From NCBI GenBank assembly GCA_002245135.1, contig NGBS01000124.1, forward strand, positions 1 through 22,894: a stretch of DNA of 22,894 nucleotides, written 5' to 3'. Shown here piece after piece: positions 1 to 11,174 of this stretch (positions within the stretch are counted from its first letter, which is position 1; each line of letters starts with the position of its first letter). The notes beneath the pieces are model-generated. The model worked only from the letters and a program-made list of their open reading frames with translations. It made no database searches and was not told where the DNA came from. Source of the DNA: Proteromonas lacertae (taxonomy: Eukaryota; Sar; Bigyra; Opalinata; Proteromonadidae). Position numbers and translations under genes: made by a program.

Positions 1-1280
1 TTCTCCTTCACAAGGTAATGTATTTGAAAAGCAAGAAGTACCAAATGTACCAGAAGATAGACCATCGTATATACTATTGTATTATATTTTCTTCAATTAG
101 ATTATTATCTTCAATATTTCTAGATAAAGAACACTTACCTGGTTATATTCCTTAATTGTATATTTACCAGGGAAAGAGAAATGTAAAATATTTGTATTTT
201 TGCTCATTATTAGTATAATTAATTAGATTCATAAATCATCAACAATAAGACAACTAATCAATTAGCAATAATCGAACATGAAGATTATTTAACATCCAAT
301 AATTACTCAATAAATCCAAAACACTATGAAATTCGTAATTCCGATTTTGATGAAGAAGGAGTTCCAGATGAAGATTTATCAGCTTATGACAATGGTGCAT
401 TTATATCTGAAATAGTGGATGCAGAAGATATATCACAAACTAATCCATATTGTCTATGTCTAAAGAAAAGCAGTAATAATGAAAATCAAGAAGATGATAA
501 AGAGGAAGAAGAAGAAGAAGATAAAGTAATGTTGGAAGTAATACTACCAACTAAAAAGACTCAAATCCCTATAATTTCAACCACAACAGTATTACAAGTT
601 TTGCAGCAATTAGTAATAGGTAAATTAATAGAGAATGTCAATGATATGGAAGCTGCTGTAACAAACGAAGATAGAAATCGATTAGGATTAGCATTATCTG
701 TACTAAATAATGATTTTATACTGGATGTAACAAAGATAGCTGTAAAGAGAAAGTATTTGAAGATGATCCTTATGTATATAAACCACAACCACACTGTGAA
801 ACAGGAGATGATGATTTTGGAGATCCAACTAAGAGAAGAGTACCATTTGAGGAGTTTCTATATAATGATTTAACTGCTGGTGATTATGAAGAATGGATTG
901 TAATTAAGACTAATAGGAGAATGAAGAAACAGAAGAGGAAATTGGGAATTGATAATATGGTTGTTCATAATAAACCGGCTAAGAAGAAAATATTGAGATT
1001 AAGACCTGTTAAAATACAGATGAGAAAGATTAGTGATATTCGGAAGTATTATTATTTTTGATTTTTATGATTTTGTATAGTTTGGATATATTGGAGATTC
1101 CGCTGTTCAATTTCAAATACTTTTCAATTCTCCTGATAAGGCAGATGGAATTGTATATCTTTTATTTGTTACTATTCTAATAAATAGGCACATATTGTAT
1201 ATGAAGTGCAAACTCCTCGTGAAGCTGCTAATATACTTGCTAAATTAACTTATATTATTAAGCATAAGCTCTATACATAA
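1..1280 (+). CDS. Sin1-family TORC2 subunit (RIP3/SIN1-like), 5'-truncated by window edge
   Basis: Homologues are TORC2 scaffold subunits that bind Ras and membrane lipid and present substrates to Tor kinase. Seen: an N-terminal stretch with SDFDEEGVPDEDL, typical of Sin1 N-termini; an acidic low-complexity segment; a candidate Ras-binding region starting near EVILPTKKTQIPI (about 520-720); a block with VPFEEFLYNDL and DYEEWIVIKTNRR (about 830-960); and a C-terminal PH-like end, YEVQTPREAANILAKL, just before the stop at 1278-1280. Introns are inferred at 67-100, 142-170 and 194-249. The frame changes twice: between about 690 and 770 (a 50-nt intron 692-741 would also explain it), and at the 3' end of an apparent intron around 1046-1080, where the next exon reads one base out. 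Both are -1 shifts, so missing bases in the assembly are more likely than decay. The family call is from remembered motif similarity and the true start lies outside the window. Confidence 0.72.
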
Positions 1281-1408
1281 ACAGAAATTGTGTTTTGGAT
1301 GTTTTTTCATAAATCATGTTTGACAAAGCTTGACTTAGTTTTTTGATTTTATTCTGAATCTTTGTCACTCATCAAATATTTTCTATTTTGATATAGTAAC
1401 ATTATTTG
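1281..1408 (+). promoter_or_regulatory. short intergenic region, presumed promoter of the EH/synergin gene
   Basis: 128 bp separate the Sin1 stop from the next ATG. The segment is AT-rich with T-runs. I see no RNA gene or convincing named motif. Its promoter role is inferred only from position. Confidence 0.3.
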
Positions 1409-2477
1409 ATGGATAATAATACACCCAATCAAAGTCAAATCTTACAACCTGTGGTAGTTGCTCCAACAACTGTTCCAATGCAATATAATTATACACCACA
1501 ATATGTCCAAGTAATAATTTCATTTTTATATTTTATATAGCCACAATATCAGCAACCAACACAATTAATTGTTTATACACAATATGTTGATTCTTTATTT
1601 GTTCAAGTAGATGCAAGTAAAACAGGAACTATCCAAGGAACTGAAGCTGTTCCATTTTTATCTCAATCAGGCTTACCAAAAGAAACATTAAGAGATGTAT
1701 ATCATAAAGTTATATTATATATCGATAGATTTGGGCAATATCATCAAAAGGTAAAGCTTTCTTAGATTTAAACGATTGGCATACTTCAATGAAATTAATC
1801 GCTTTAGCTCAAAACGGATACCCAGTCACGGAAGCAACATTACAATTACAAACGCCAATCTATTTCCCAAGATTTGCTAATATTCCATTACCACAAATGC
1901 CGCAAGCACCAATAATGCCTCAAGTAATACCTCCAATTCAACAACCACAACAACCTGGTGTAATTCCAACAATAGGAAACGATTGGGTACAAGCAATAGA
2001 TCCAAGTACAGGATCTACTTACTTCTATAATAAATTAACAGGTCAAATATCATATGTTAATCCAGTAACTATATTACCTCAACAACAACCAGTAGTTCCA
2101 ATTCAAGGAATAAATCAATCAATACCACAACAAATACCTCTTCAACAGCCACCATCAATGATTCTTCCAACAACTACTCCGCCATTAGCACAAACAACAC
2201 CAACACCAACACCACCACAACCACCACCACAACAACAACAAGTTCAACCAGTAATACCAGTAGTAGATGTAAATCAACAACAACCATTACCACAGCCAGC
2301 TATAGAAGTTGTTCAGCCATTACCTCAGGAAGTACAACCATCATTAGAAGTATCACCTCCAATTGAGAGTATTCCATTAACATCATCACAAACTGCAGCA
2401 GCTGAAAAATCATTTGATGAATTATTTGCTAATGTAGTTCCATTAACACCAGGAACGATTGAAAATTTAAAAGAACC

Positions 2478-2511
<34 letters not shown>

Positions 2512-5500
2512 GGTGATATATTACAACCTCCATCACAACCTCCATTAATATCAACACCACCACCAATTCCACCAGTAAGTGAATCAATTCCATTACCATT
2601 AACTGTAGATAATCAGAATGCATTACCACCAGAACAACAACAACAATTACCTATACCACCACAACCACAACTACAACAGCCAATAATTCCACCTGAAACA
2701 CCAATGATGATTCCACCAACTCAACCGATGATAGATCCAATAACACAACAACCAATTCAACAACCATTACAACAAATGATTGATCCAATGACTGGTCAAA
2801 CAATAATGATAGAACAACCAAATACTACCACTACACCACCTGCTGTGAATCCATATTATTATCCACAGCAACCATTACAACAGCCATTAATACCACCAGT
2901 TGTAATAACTCCTCCTCCTCCACAACCTCAGGTAATTCAACCACTTCTATCATCATCAACGATGAATTTACCTCCAAGTCCATTATCATCTTCATCATCA
3001 TCTACAGTAACAAGTATTCCATTACAACAACCTTCACCACCTAAAGAATCTCTTAAAATAACAAAATCGAAGAAAGAAATAAAACAGAAAGAAAAGAATA
3101 AAAAGAAGAACAAGAAAAATAAGAAAGAAATAAAAATAGATGAAAATGATGTAGAATTTAAAGAGTATATGTGGAATAATTATTGTGCTTTATTAATGTT
3201 GGAATGTAATCCAAGTGATGAAGAAACAATAACAATAGTAGAAGCTGCAAAACTAATGAAAAAGAGTGGTTTAGATGGTAAAGTAATAAAAGATATCTAT
3301 TTAAAAGCAGATAAAAAGCAAAAGAAAATAATTGATCGAGAACACTTTACATTCATAATTGAAGCTATTGCATTAGCATTGAAAGGCTTAGAAGTTAGTA
3401 AAAGTAATATAAAAGAACATATAATGGATTTACCTTATCCCAAATTCACTGGTTTAGAGAGTGTATTGAAAGAAGCTGTGAAATTAAGTAAAGATCAATA
3501 TTTAGAAGAAAGAAAAGGCAAAGAAGAATCAGAATCAGATGAATCTGAATCTGAAGAAGATGATGATGTTGAGGAGGAAGAAGAAGAAGAAGAAGAGGAA
3601 GAAGAAGATAAATCAAATAAAAAAACTAAACAACAAGCACCTCAAACACCAATAACTCCAAAACCAAATGAAAGTGAAATATGGGATAAATATAACAAAT
3701 ATCTCTTCAATGAAGCTGATGCTGATAAAGTAGGATTTGTAAGTGGAATTCCTGCAGTGAAATTCTTAAAGAAATCATTAGTACCTGTTGAAATACTTAA
3801 AGTATTATGGCAAATAGTTGATAATCAAAATACTGGAAGATTATATGAAAATCAGTTCAAAGTATTTTTACAACTTATATCCCAATATAATACTACTGGT
3901 AAATTTGATATATCATTAAATAATGATAATTTACCACTTCCTCTGTTTGAAGGATATGAAAATTTAGTAAATGACATACATAAACTTGAAAATATAACAT
4001 CCAAATCAAAGGATGAAGTTGATTTAATATCATTTGATAATATTCCAGTATATATATATTATTTATTATTATTTATTATAATATAAATAGGAAACTAGTC
4101 GTAAATTAATGTGTAAATATGATGAAACATATATAAATCTATTATGGGATACCTATAATGATTTATTATTTGATGCAGCTGATGTAGAAAAGAATGGAAC
4201 ATTGAAAGGTAAAAATGCAGTGTTATTCCTTGGTTTAAGTAATGTAAATCGAGATAGATTGAAATTAATATGGGTATTAGCTGATCCAAATAAAACCAAA
4301 GAATTGAATAAATCACAATTTTTAGATGTGTTGAAATTAATATCTTTAGAAAATAAAGGAAGAGCATTGATGTTAGATTATTTTGAAAAGTGTAAAAATG
4401 AATTAGAATTACCAATATTCAAAGGATATGAACATTTAATTGAAAAATGTAAAAAAGTTGTATTAAATCTATTGGGAGTTAGGGAAGAAGATTTAGTTGA
4501 CACATTTGAAGAAGTACAAAGATTGGAAGAAGAAGAACGAAAGAGGAAAGAGGAAGAAATGAGAAAATTGAAAGAAAGTGAAATGGATCCTTTTGCTGAG
4601 ATTATTGGACCAACTACAAACGATGATTCAATTGAATCTAATACATTAATAGATAATAATAATTCAACTACTGAAGAAACAACCAATAGTCTATTGATAG
4701 ATGATGATGATTCATTCATTAAAGAAATTACACAACAACAACAACAACAACAACAACAATTAGAATCTGAAATTAAGAAAGAAGAAGATGATGAAGAAAT
4801 TGAAAAAGAAAGAATGAAAAAAAGGATAAGAAACAAATTAAAGAAGAATCTTCATCTGAAGATGAGAGTGAAAAAGAAAATGAAAGTGAAAAAGAGGAAA
4901 ACCCAAAAGATAAAGATAATGAGAAAGAAGAAAAACCCCAAACCACTAAACCAAAACGAGTAATTGGTCCAAAAACAGCTGAAGATGATGATGATGATAT
5001 AGATTTCAGTAAAATCACTAAAACTTTAAAGAAAGGTAAAGATAAAAAGAAATCCAAAGTGAATGAAAGTGATAGTGATTCTGATGATAATTTTGGATTT
5101 AATGATAATACAATTCAAATGCCACCTCATGTTGAATCAACCATAACAATCGGAAGTGATGATGATGAAGATTTTGGTGATTTTAATGTCATTCATGTTC
5201 CACAAACTGCTTCCTCTGATGCTTTTGATTTCTCATCAATAAAGAAACCATCAAATGATAATATTTTTAATAATACTGAAAAGAAGAAGTCAAATTCATT
5301 CTTAAGTAAAATAAGTAATAGTTTAAAAAAGAATAACAAAGATATTCCTCCAAGTCATCCTACTAAAGATAATAATATGTCTCATGTAATATCTCCATTA
5401 GCTGATCCAGATAAAGTAATAATAGCTCAATCTACAGAAGAAAAAGAAGTAAGAAATAATAAGAATGTAAAGAAGAATATAAATGATGATGATGATGATG

Positions 5501-6522
5501 ATGATGATTTATTTGCAGATAGAAGTGAAAATAATTTAAATAAACCAAAACCTCAAAACAATAATAATAGTGATTTAGATTTTGTAGATATATCAGTAAA
5601 ACCTGTTAATAAAGAATATAAAAATGAAGAAATCTATAAATCATTAATAAAAGAAGAAAGATTCGATGATTTAGATAATTATATAGAACATTATAATAAT
5701 CATTCTTTATCTGAAGAATTAATAAAATATTATAGTAATCCAATAGAAGAAAGTAATAGTAACGATAACAGTATAATACCAATAGGTAATAAAACACCTC
5801 AAATAATTCCTTCCTATATATCATTAATAGAAAAATTCAAAACGATATGTGGAGATAATACAAAATTATTAAAAGAATTTAATAAAGTATATGATTTAGA
5901 CTTAGAAGATTTATATAATAATGAAGGAAGTGTGAGTTGTAATAACAAAAAGAAGAGTTTATTATTTACAATAAATCTATTGAATTGTATAAAAGAGAAA
6001 GGATATAAGAAATATGTAAAGAATATAGAAATAATGATAAATAAAGGAATAAATGAGATTGAGTCTGTTTGTGCTTTAATAATCGAATTATCAACACTTG
6101 AAGAAAAAGATGAAATAATTGAAGACAATAGAATGAAAATCTTTATACAAGGAATATGTGAAATATTTTTAATAACCACACGATGTGTATTAATATCAAA
6201 GTATTTATTATGTGAAACAAAACTAAAGGATTTATTAAATCATTATAATACTTTATTCTTAAATATGAAAGAAGAAAAAATATATAATTTAGTATTCAAC
6301 AATGAGAATAGTTTTGATATAATGTATACAAGGATGGAGAATGAATTGAAAGAATTAATTGAAAGTGCATCAGTGAAGAGAATTTGTCCATTATGTATGT
6401 TTCGATTGAGTTTATATCCTAACTCGCTAGAATTTGAAAAACGAAAATTTCACAACAGTTGTATAAATTTCTGGTTAAAGAATATAACTCCTGATGGTCC
6501 TTACAGTGTATTGTTTCGATAA
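1409..6522 (+). CDS. multi-EH-domain, synergin-gamma-like clathrin/AP-1 adaptor partner with WW-like segment
   Basis: EH domains bind NPF peptides in clathrin-coat accessory proteins; synergin gamma binds the AP-1 gamma ear. Seen, in order (about 1669 residues): EH1 (about 40-120; GTIQGTEAVPFLSQSGLP); a WW-like segment (about 172-200, second Trp replaced by Tyr); a Pro/Gln/Thr-rich linker; EH2 (about 562-640); poly-Glu; EH3 (about 737-815); EH4 (about 870-960); poly-Gln; acidic patches with DDDEDFGDFN, resembling a gamma-ear-binding peptide; poly-Asp; and a C-terminal CPLC...FHNSCINFW module like the synergin C-terminus. Introns 1511-1540, 1697-1728 and 4048-4090 are GT..AG and phase 0. The first falls between Gln34 and Pro35; the second restores EH1. 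One frame break lies at the A7 run 4817-4823, where one more A would keep the frame. AP-1 binding is inference. Confidence 0.8.
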
Positions 6523-6728
6523 CTTGTTAATTTTGTTGATATATAAACTGTTTTTGATATATTGATTAATTTATATTTATAATTTGCAATTGGGTATATA
6601 TTTCATATACAATAAATATGCTCATTTAACCTATAAATATTGCCAAATCGTGTTAATAGAAAAGTAAAAAATATTAAAAACGGCTATACTAATTTTTTTT
6701 TATTTTTTATACAGAATAATTCATTTTA
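6523..6728. other. intergenic spacer after the synergin-like gene
   Basis: About 200 bp of AT-rich sequence between the TAA of the synergin-like gene and the outer inverted repeat. It presumably holds the 3' UTR. I see no reading frame, RNA gene or repeat in it. It ends with TTA at 6726-6728, the left flank of the outer element. Confidence 0.5.
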
Positions 6729-6964
6729 GAGACTAATTACTCTTAAAATATTCATATTACAATGTATTACTATGATTTAGGTTTTAACAAGAACAGTGTA
6801 AACATTAGTTGAGAATATCTTTCTTTTTTTATATGTCTGTCACCTATCAGATTAATAAAGAGAATGTATATGTAAGTGTTTAACAAGTAAATATAACTTA
6901 CTTAACATTTCAATGTAAATATAAGCAAGAATAAGTTAAATCGAATTATCATATGTTGGAAATA

Positions 6965-7243
6965 TGTTGTTCCCCGTATGGCGGAAATCCCCGTATGGCG
7001 GAACTCTATATTGCAGAATGATTCAATCAAAACTAATATAATATTCATGATGTTCGGAGTTAGTTATTAACAAATATATAGTTAGTTTGTCATATGACCT
7101 ACATCTGTGATATACTTATTTATGAACTTCATTATTATCAATATTAAACTAATTTTTGTATATTTTCTATTTTAATGTATCAGTGACTACTACAATCTAA
7201 AATACATTATCTGATATGAATAGAATTCACTATTTTTAATGTT
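6965..7243 (+). repeat. left arm of the foldback element
   Basis: Inverted copy of 7325-7603, 277 of 279 positions matching by eye. Its outer tip holds two TCCCCGTATGGCGGAA units. Confidence 0.93.
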
Positions 7244-7324
7244 AAGGCGGTTAAAAAAGAAAAAAGAAAAAATAAGTTCAAGCCTCACTCAAGCCTGCTC
7301 TTTAATTTCCTTTTTTATTACATC

Positions 7325-7603
7325 AACATTAAAAATAATGAATTCTATTCATATCAGATAATGTATTTTAGACTGTAGTAGTCACTGATACATTAAAATA
7401 GAAAATATACAAAAATTAGTTTAATATTGATAATAATGAAGTTCATAAATAAGTATATCACAGATGTAGGTCATATGACAAACTAACTATATATTTGTTA
7501 ATAACTAACTCCGAACATCATGAATATTATATTAGTTTTGATTGAATCATTCTGCAATATAGAGTTCCGCCATACGGGGATTTCCGCCATACGGGGAACA
7601 ACA
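7325..7603 (-). repeat. right arm of the foldback element
   Basis: Inverted copy of 6965-7243. A 60-codon open frame beginning at 7520 runs through this arm and out past 7603; it is incidental to the repeat. Confidence 0.93.
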
Positions 7604-8012
7604 GAAATAAACTCTATCAGTTGCTATGTAGTTCTATTTTTCTTTAATATTTTATATATTATAATCTGTTATATAAAAACTGCTATATCATTCATACACT
7701 AAAAAGATAAATAAAAACATTGTATAACGATAAAGTCAATAGCAAAAACTAAAACAATAAAAAGAAACTGTCATTTTCATTTGAAATAGTAATTTTTCTA
7801 TATTTTTGTGGTAGGTTTATCAATATCCTACATATAAATCATCTAAAAAATAGAACAAAAAATAAAATAAATACAAGTTACTTTTTTCTATAATTTTTTG
7901 TTCGTTTTTTTTCTCAATCTTTTCTAGTTTTCTTATTATTATTTTAGAAATATAATCAAATCAAGCTTGTAAATAGTACAAAAGAATAAAGACAATACTT
8001 TTATTTATCGTA

Positions 8013-8487
8013 TTAACAAATACCATTATTCCATAAATTTAAGTCAGATAAATTTGAGGGATTTTTATCTTTTACTATAATATTACAATTCATACCCTGA
8101 CTTATATTAATATATTGTAGTAGTTGCATTGTATATTTAATAACTATGCTTGTATAAAGTAGCAAATTATTATTTCCAAATTATAGGTTATCCATTGTTG
8201 TCATATATTGTCTTCTATCTTTATGATTTCTTTTTGTTGGTTTATTTTTACATTCTTTATATTATATCCACTGTATTTTAGTTTTCGATTTATTGATGAA
8301 ATACTCCGTAATGATATGTATACTCTTATGAGGTGTAGAATCTACTACTATATTTTCAGGATAATAATTAAAACTAGGATTTATATTTGTAACAAAATTT
8401 CTATATGTACTACAAAGTTTATTCCACATATCAAATATCTGCGATATTATTATTTTCCCACCTTCTTGACATTCTATTATATCATAT
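8013..8487 (-). pseudogene. decayed reading frame inside the outer transposon, function unknown
   Basis: Read leftward from inside the right terminal repeat, one frame stays protein-like for about 158 codons with only two internal stops, in sequence where stops should occur roughly every dozen codons. Recognisable stretches include FDMWNKLCSTYRNF, VVDSTPHKSIHIITEYF, KPTKRNHKDRRQYMTTMDN and SDLNLWNNGIC before a final stop. The W..L..TYR spacing faintly recalls Myb/SANT-like proteins of DNA transposons, but I do not recognise the family. The opposite strand also has a 101-codon open frame (8208-8513), rich in Ile/Phe/Tyr and judged a shadow. Most likely a remnant of a transposon protein. Confidence 0.35.
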
Positions 8488-8510
8488 TTTTAAGAGTAAT
8501 TAGCCTCTTA

Positions 8511-8955
8511 TAAAACTAATAAAGAAACAAAAAATGATTGATAAAAGCTTGAAAAATTCTAAATAAATATTGAATAGTAAAATAGAAATAAATTACTTAT
8601 AACATTATAAATTATTATTATTCTTATAGAAGAACAATAGATAAGTGAATGTTGAAGTAAAATTACATAACCATGGAATTTAGCCATACAACCAAATAAA
8701 TTGGTTTTAATGGTTTTAATTAATTCTATTTTAATTTAAATAAACATCATATATTAATAATATGTAAAATTGTTTCATTTTGCTGAGTTATAGTATTTTA
8801 CATATAATTAAAAGCATATCTAGTTTGTAGCATTATTTATAATCACTTCATAATACTCCATTTAATTAGTTTATTGTTATGAAAAGCATATTGGCTTGAC
8901 TTATTGTTTGAGATCTTTTATTTTTGAATTAAGATTGTGATAGATAGAAGTAAAA
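8511..8955. other. intergenic region upstream of the kinase-LRR gene
   Basis: About 445 bp of AT-rich DNA between the outer transposon and the kinase start. I see only short A/T runs and partial palindromes. There is no open frame of note, no tRNA-like fold and no repeat shared with the rest of the window. It presumably carries the kinase promoter. Confidence 0.4.
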
Positions 8956-11056
8956 ATGATAAATATAAAATATAAAAATGTGTTAGATAATGACTATGAA
9001 GTATGAATTGATTAATATATTGTGTAAATAGGTTATAGAAGAAAAAGAATGCGTGAAGATAATAAAGAATAAATTGGATGGTATTTATGAATGTTTGAAG
9101 GTGATAAACACTTCCAAATTGAATGAAGCTGTAATAAAGGATGTTTTAAGCAAGATTGAGAGAGTGAATAACGAAAACTGTGTAAACTTAATAAAATATA
9201 CTAAGCTGGTATTATTAGAAAATACTTTATATCGATTAATGCCTTATGTAAGTATAAATTTAAGAGACATAAATCCTGTTGAATATTTCGAAGATATGGG
9301 TAGTTACAATGTATTATATGGAATTTGTAATGGATTAAAGAGTTTACATATGATGAATTTATACCATGGTGATTTAAAACCCTCCAATGTGTTTCTTACT
9401 GAAGAGAATGAGATAATATTAAGTGATTATTTAAACAATGAGCTTTATATTGGAAAGAATGGTGAAAAAGATATAGGAAGATGTGATAATTTGTGTTTTA
9501 TAAGTTATGAAGAAATGAGAAGTGAAGAAGTGAGTAAAGAAAGTGATATTTGGAGTTTTGGTTGTATTTTTTATTATGTGTTAAGTGGTAAATTTCTGTT
9601 CAAATCCAAATCAATAGTTGAAACAACAAAAAATATAGAAAAATGTAAATATGAGAAATTAGAATGTGATTTTGCTTATGATTTAAATGGTTTATTGAAC
9701 AAATTAATAGTAAAAGATAAGGAAAAGAGAATATCAATAGATGAAGTATTAAATGAAGTAAATCGAATAAATGAGATTGTATACTTACATGTATTTAAAG
9801 AAGAAGAAGAAGAAGAGAATGTAGGATACTTAGATGATATAATAAGTATATATATATATATATATATATAATCTCATAATAATAGAAGAAAAGATTGATG
9901 TTTTATTGAGCGAAGTAGAAAAGAATAAATCAACAAAATTAGATTTGAATATTAGTGATAATAGAGTAATATTAAGGGAAACAAGTGCTTTATATTTGAA
10001 TAAGAGATTGAGATTATATCCATTCATCACAATTCTTGAATTAGAATGTATATAAATAGTATCTTTAATAATATAGCAAATAAAATAGGTGATAATGGTT
10101 TTAAACATATATGTAGATCATTGCAGTATCTTCAAGAATTGAAAGAATTAAATGTAGGTAGTAATTCAATTACTTCAATAGGAATGAATTATTTTAAAGA
10201 GAATATTCAATTCATCCCAAAATTAGAGAAAATAGATATATCATGTATATTTCAGATAGTTTTATAATGATATTAGCTAATAGAATAGGAAAAGAAGGAA
10301 TAGAAATATTAAGTGAAATATTACATTTAACTCCAAACATGAAATGTTTAAGATTGAGATGTACTAAATATAAGATATAATAATATATAGATTGTTTAAT
10401 CGGTGACGGTGGTTTTAAAGATGTATGTGAGTCATTCAAATATATTCCAGAGTTGAAAGAGCTAGATGTTGGTAGTAATACAATTACATTAATTGGAATT
10501 AACTATTTCAAAGATGATGCCCAATTCATTCGTCAATTAGAGAAATTAGATTTACAAGGTAATAAAATAAGAAAAGAAGGAATTGAAGTATTAAGTGATG
10601 TTTTTTGTACTTTATCTAATTTGAAATGGTTGAGTTTTTATGGTATATTTGTGTTTATATGAAGTTAATAATGAATAGATTGTGATATAGGGGATAGTGG
10701 GTTTAATACATTTTCTTCTCATTTAAAAGATATTAAAAAATTAGAATATTTAAATATTTCTAGTATTATTTTATATAAATATAATAATATTCTTCATATA
10801 TATAGTGAATGGTATAACAGATTTTGGTTTAACAGTGTTTGGTAATAATATTCAATATATTACAGAATTAAGAGAATTGGAATTGGTTGGTAATAATTTA
10901 TCAGAAATTGGAGGAAGACTATTATCAAAATATCTACCAAAATGCAAAAGAATAAACAAATTACATCTTTTATACAATAAATTATCTAATAATAAAGATA
11001 TTAAAAGAATAATCAAAGAAAACCATCCCAATAAACGGTTGGATGTTTCAATCTAA
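8956..11056 (+). CDS. protein kinase-like domain fused to leucine-rich repeats
   Basis: A 619-residue product from eight exons. Kinase-like part (about 16-262): VAIK-type lysine in ECLKVI (Lys38), catalytic loop HGDLKPSN (Asp129, with Gly in place of the usual Arg), DFG replaced by DYL (Asp147), DIWSFG (Asp187) and an invariant-type Arg near 248. No clear glycine-rich loop is seen, so activity may be weak or absent. From about residue 300 come about eight ribonuclease-inhibitor-type repeats with LKELxVGSNxIT cores. Introns: 9001-9031, 9846-9885, 10048-10076, 10245-10276, 10361-10390, 10643-10678 and 10763-10805 (29-43 nt). All except the first are phase 1, and the four inner LRR exons are exactly 168, 84, 252 and 84 nt. 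The ATG at 8956 keeps the frame through the first intron. Substrate and partners are unknown. A Tyr/Ile-rich tail would be translated only if the (TA)n intron 9846-9885 were retained. Confidence 0.82.
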
Positions 11057-11174
11057 AGAAGTTTATATTAAAGTTAAACTTCAACATCAAATTATATTGA
11101 AAACCTTCTTTTAATAAATCATTTTATAAAACATTCAACAAAAATTCACCAAATTATATAAATCATTTTATATT
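11057..11174. other. convergent 3' ends of kinase-LRR and NAD synthetase genes
   Basis: 118 bp between two tail-to-tail stop codons. AT-rich; probably holds both polyadenylation regions. No distinct terminator is seen. Confidence 0.4.

Larger units (their letters stand above)
6965..7603. mobile_element. young foldback/MITE-type DNA transposon, 639 bp
   Basis: Two 279-bp arms (6965-7243 and 7325-7603) are inverted copies with only two mismatches (left-arm positions 7195 and 7230), separated by an 81-bp loop. The termini read TGTTGTTCCCC...GGGGAACAACA. The 6-bp sequence GAAATA lies immediately outside both ends (6959-6964 and 7604-7609), a perfect target-site duplication. Each tip carries the GC-rich 16-mer TCCCCGTATGGCGGAA twice at a 17-bp period, a likely transposase-binding site. 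No transposase gene is present, so the element is non-autonomous. Superfamily is undecided: TG..CA ends with a 6-bp duplication suggest an integrase-like DDE enzyme, but this is inference. Confidence 0.92.
6729..8507. mobile_element. decayed DNA transposon with ~23-bp TIRs and TTA flanks (PIF/Harbinger-like guess)
   Basis: The left end 6729-6751 and the reverse complement of the right end 8484-8507 share GAGRCTAATTACTCTTAAAA plus TAT, with one mismatch and one 1-base length difference. Both ends are flanked directly by TTA (6726-6728 and 8508-8510), which could be a 3-bp target duplication. PIF/Harbinger elements duplicate TWA on insertion, hence the tentative assignment. The interior holds a broken minus-strand reading frame next to the right end and a nested foldback element, and otherwise shows no gene. 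The short repeats and 3-bp flank leave room for chance. Confidence 0.45.

Noticed and set aside
4378-5057. Serine/cysteine-rich minus-strand frames
   Set aside because: They are complements of GAA/CAA/GAT repeats in the synergin-like gene, where poly-Gln becomes poly-Cys and Asp/Glu become Ser/Phe.
6965-7603. Inverted arms as an artefactual assembly hairpin
   Set aside because: The perfect 6-bp direct duplication just outside both ends and the two scattered mismatches fit a transposon better.
7520-7702. 60-codon plus-strand open frame
   Set aside because: It starts inside the foldback right arm and reads across its end into flanking DNA; a by-product of the insertion.
8208-8513. 101-codon plus-strand open frame
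   Set aside because: It is rich in Ile/Phe/Tyr, lies opposite a more protein-like minus frame and runs into the terminal repeat; judged a shadow.
9846-9871. (TA)n tract as a telomeric or regulatory repeat
   Set aside because: It lies inside an inferred 40-nt intron and is a simple microsatellite.
9830-10108. 92-codon minus-strand frame through the (TA)n tract
   Set aside because: It runs antisense to the LRR exons and is dominated by an Ile/Tyr tract from an intron microsatellite.
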